Source: JBCAWW01 sp039024315 (GTDB lineage Bacteria > Bacteroidota > Bacteroidia > J057). From it: a DNA stretch of 6,531 nt. The translations under genes and the position numbers were made by a program. This document shows positions 6,508 through 6,531 of this stretch, piece after piece; positions within the stretch are counted from its first letter, which is position 1, and each line of letters starts with the position of its first letter. The stretch lies in contig JBCCQN010000318.1 of NCBI GenBank assembly GCA_039024315.1, forward strand, positions 1-6,531, read 5' to 3'. The notes beneath the pieces are model-generated. The model saw nothing but the letters and a program-made list of their open reading frames with translations. It was not told the DNA's origin and did no database searches.

Positions 6508-6531
6508 AATTCAACAATTCAACAATTCAAC
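6508..6531. repeat. Tandem 8-bp repeat AATTCAAC, at least three copies
   Basis: Three exact copies of AATTCAAC lie head to tail and reach the last base of the window, so the array may continue. Each unit is 8 bp, so slippage would change spacing or, if translated, the frame. No gene can be assigned to it from what is visible. Confidence 0.85.

Larger units (their letters stand above)
6290..6531. other. A/T-rich upstream region of the PSCyt/DUF1501 operon
   Basis: These 242 bases hold no supported gene and should contain the promoter of the - strand operon. No exact Bacteroidota-type promoter (TTTG, about 19 bp, TAnnTTTG) is seen on that strand; the closest -7-like sequence is TATCTTAA at about 6389-6382, two bases off and without a TTTG upstream. 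No sigma-70 consensus is clear either. The stretch is visibly richer in A/T than the genes, as expected for a control region. It contains the phased direct repeats near the ATG and a tandem octamer array at the far end. Confidence 0.5.

Noticed and set aside
6479..6531. Possible gene start MKKRYFVHSLIQQF running into the octamer repeats
   Set aside because: Only 17 codons are visible, mostly encoded by the tandem repeat, with no family signal; the window ends before it can be judged.
1..6531. tRNA, rRNA, CRISPR array, transposase or phage integration site
   Set aside because: No cloverleaf, repeat-spacer pattern, transposase motif or flanking target duplication could be seen on either strand.

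Overview
The window carries the end of a surface-polysaccharide nucleotide-sugar gene cluster on the + strand. Facing it on the - strand is a two-gene operon of the PSCyt/DUF1501 type, first recognised in planctomycetes. The gene families, roughly even base composition, lack of Shine-Dalgarno motifs before most starts and A/T-rich leaders fit a Bacteroidota member (Saprospiria or Cytophagia-like) best. Planctomycetota, Verrucomicrobiota or a related phylum cannot be excluded, because PSCyt1-PSCyt2-PSD1 and DUF1501 proteins are most numerous there. The taxonomic call is inference.

Left part, + strand (1-1973): the C-terminal end of a WbpB/WlbA-like Gfo/Idh/MocA dehydrogenase is followed 9 nt later by a complete non-hydrolysing UDP-GlcNAc 2-epimerase (WecB/WbpI type). 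After a 28-nt gap comes a small three-helix membrane protein resembling DUF2721. A dehydrogenase and epimerase of these types act in synthesis of UDP-2,3-diacetamido-2,3-dideoxy uronic acids or related sugars for O-antigen or capsule. The remaining enzymes (6-dehydrogenase, aminotransferase, acetyltransferase) would be expected upstream, outside the window.

Convergent junction (1971-2019): the 45-bp gap holds most of a perfect 26-bp palindrome that starts at the stop codon of the small membrane protein. A 19-bp sequence follows, and it recurs exactly, inverted, inside the coding sequence of the large cytochrome-domain gene at 4052-4070.

Right part, - strand (6289-2019): a 945-residue exported protein has a c-type haem domain (PSCyt1), DUF1549 (PSCyt2), a beta-rich middle segment and DUF1553 (PSD1). 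Its stop overlaps by 4 nt the start of a 478-residue Tat-signal DUF1501 protein, so the pair is almost certainly co-transcribed and translationally coupled. The biochemical role of such pairs is not established. An extracytoplasmic redox or hydrolytic function on polymers is often supposed.

Right edge (6290-6531): an A/T-rich leader holds two 11-bp direct repeats with a 21-bp period just upstream of the large gene. Three tandem copies of an 8-bp unit run off the window end. No convincing RNA gene, CRISPR array, transposase or defence system was found. The most unusual signals are the palindrome, the 19-bp repeat pair and the phased leader repeats.
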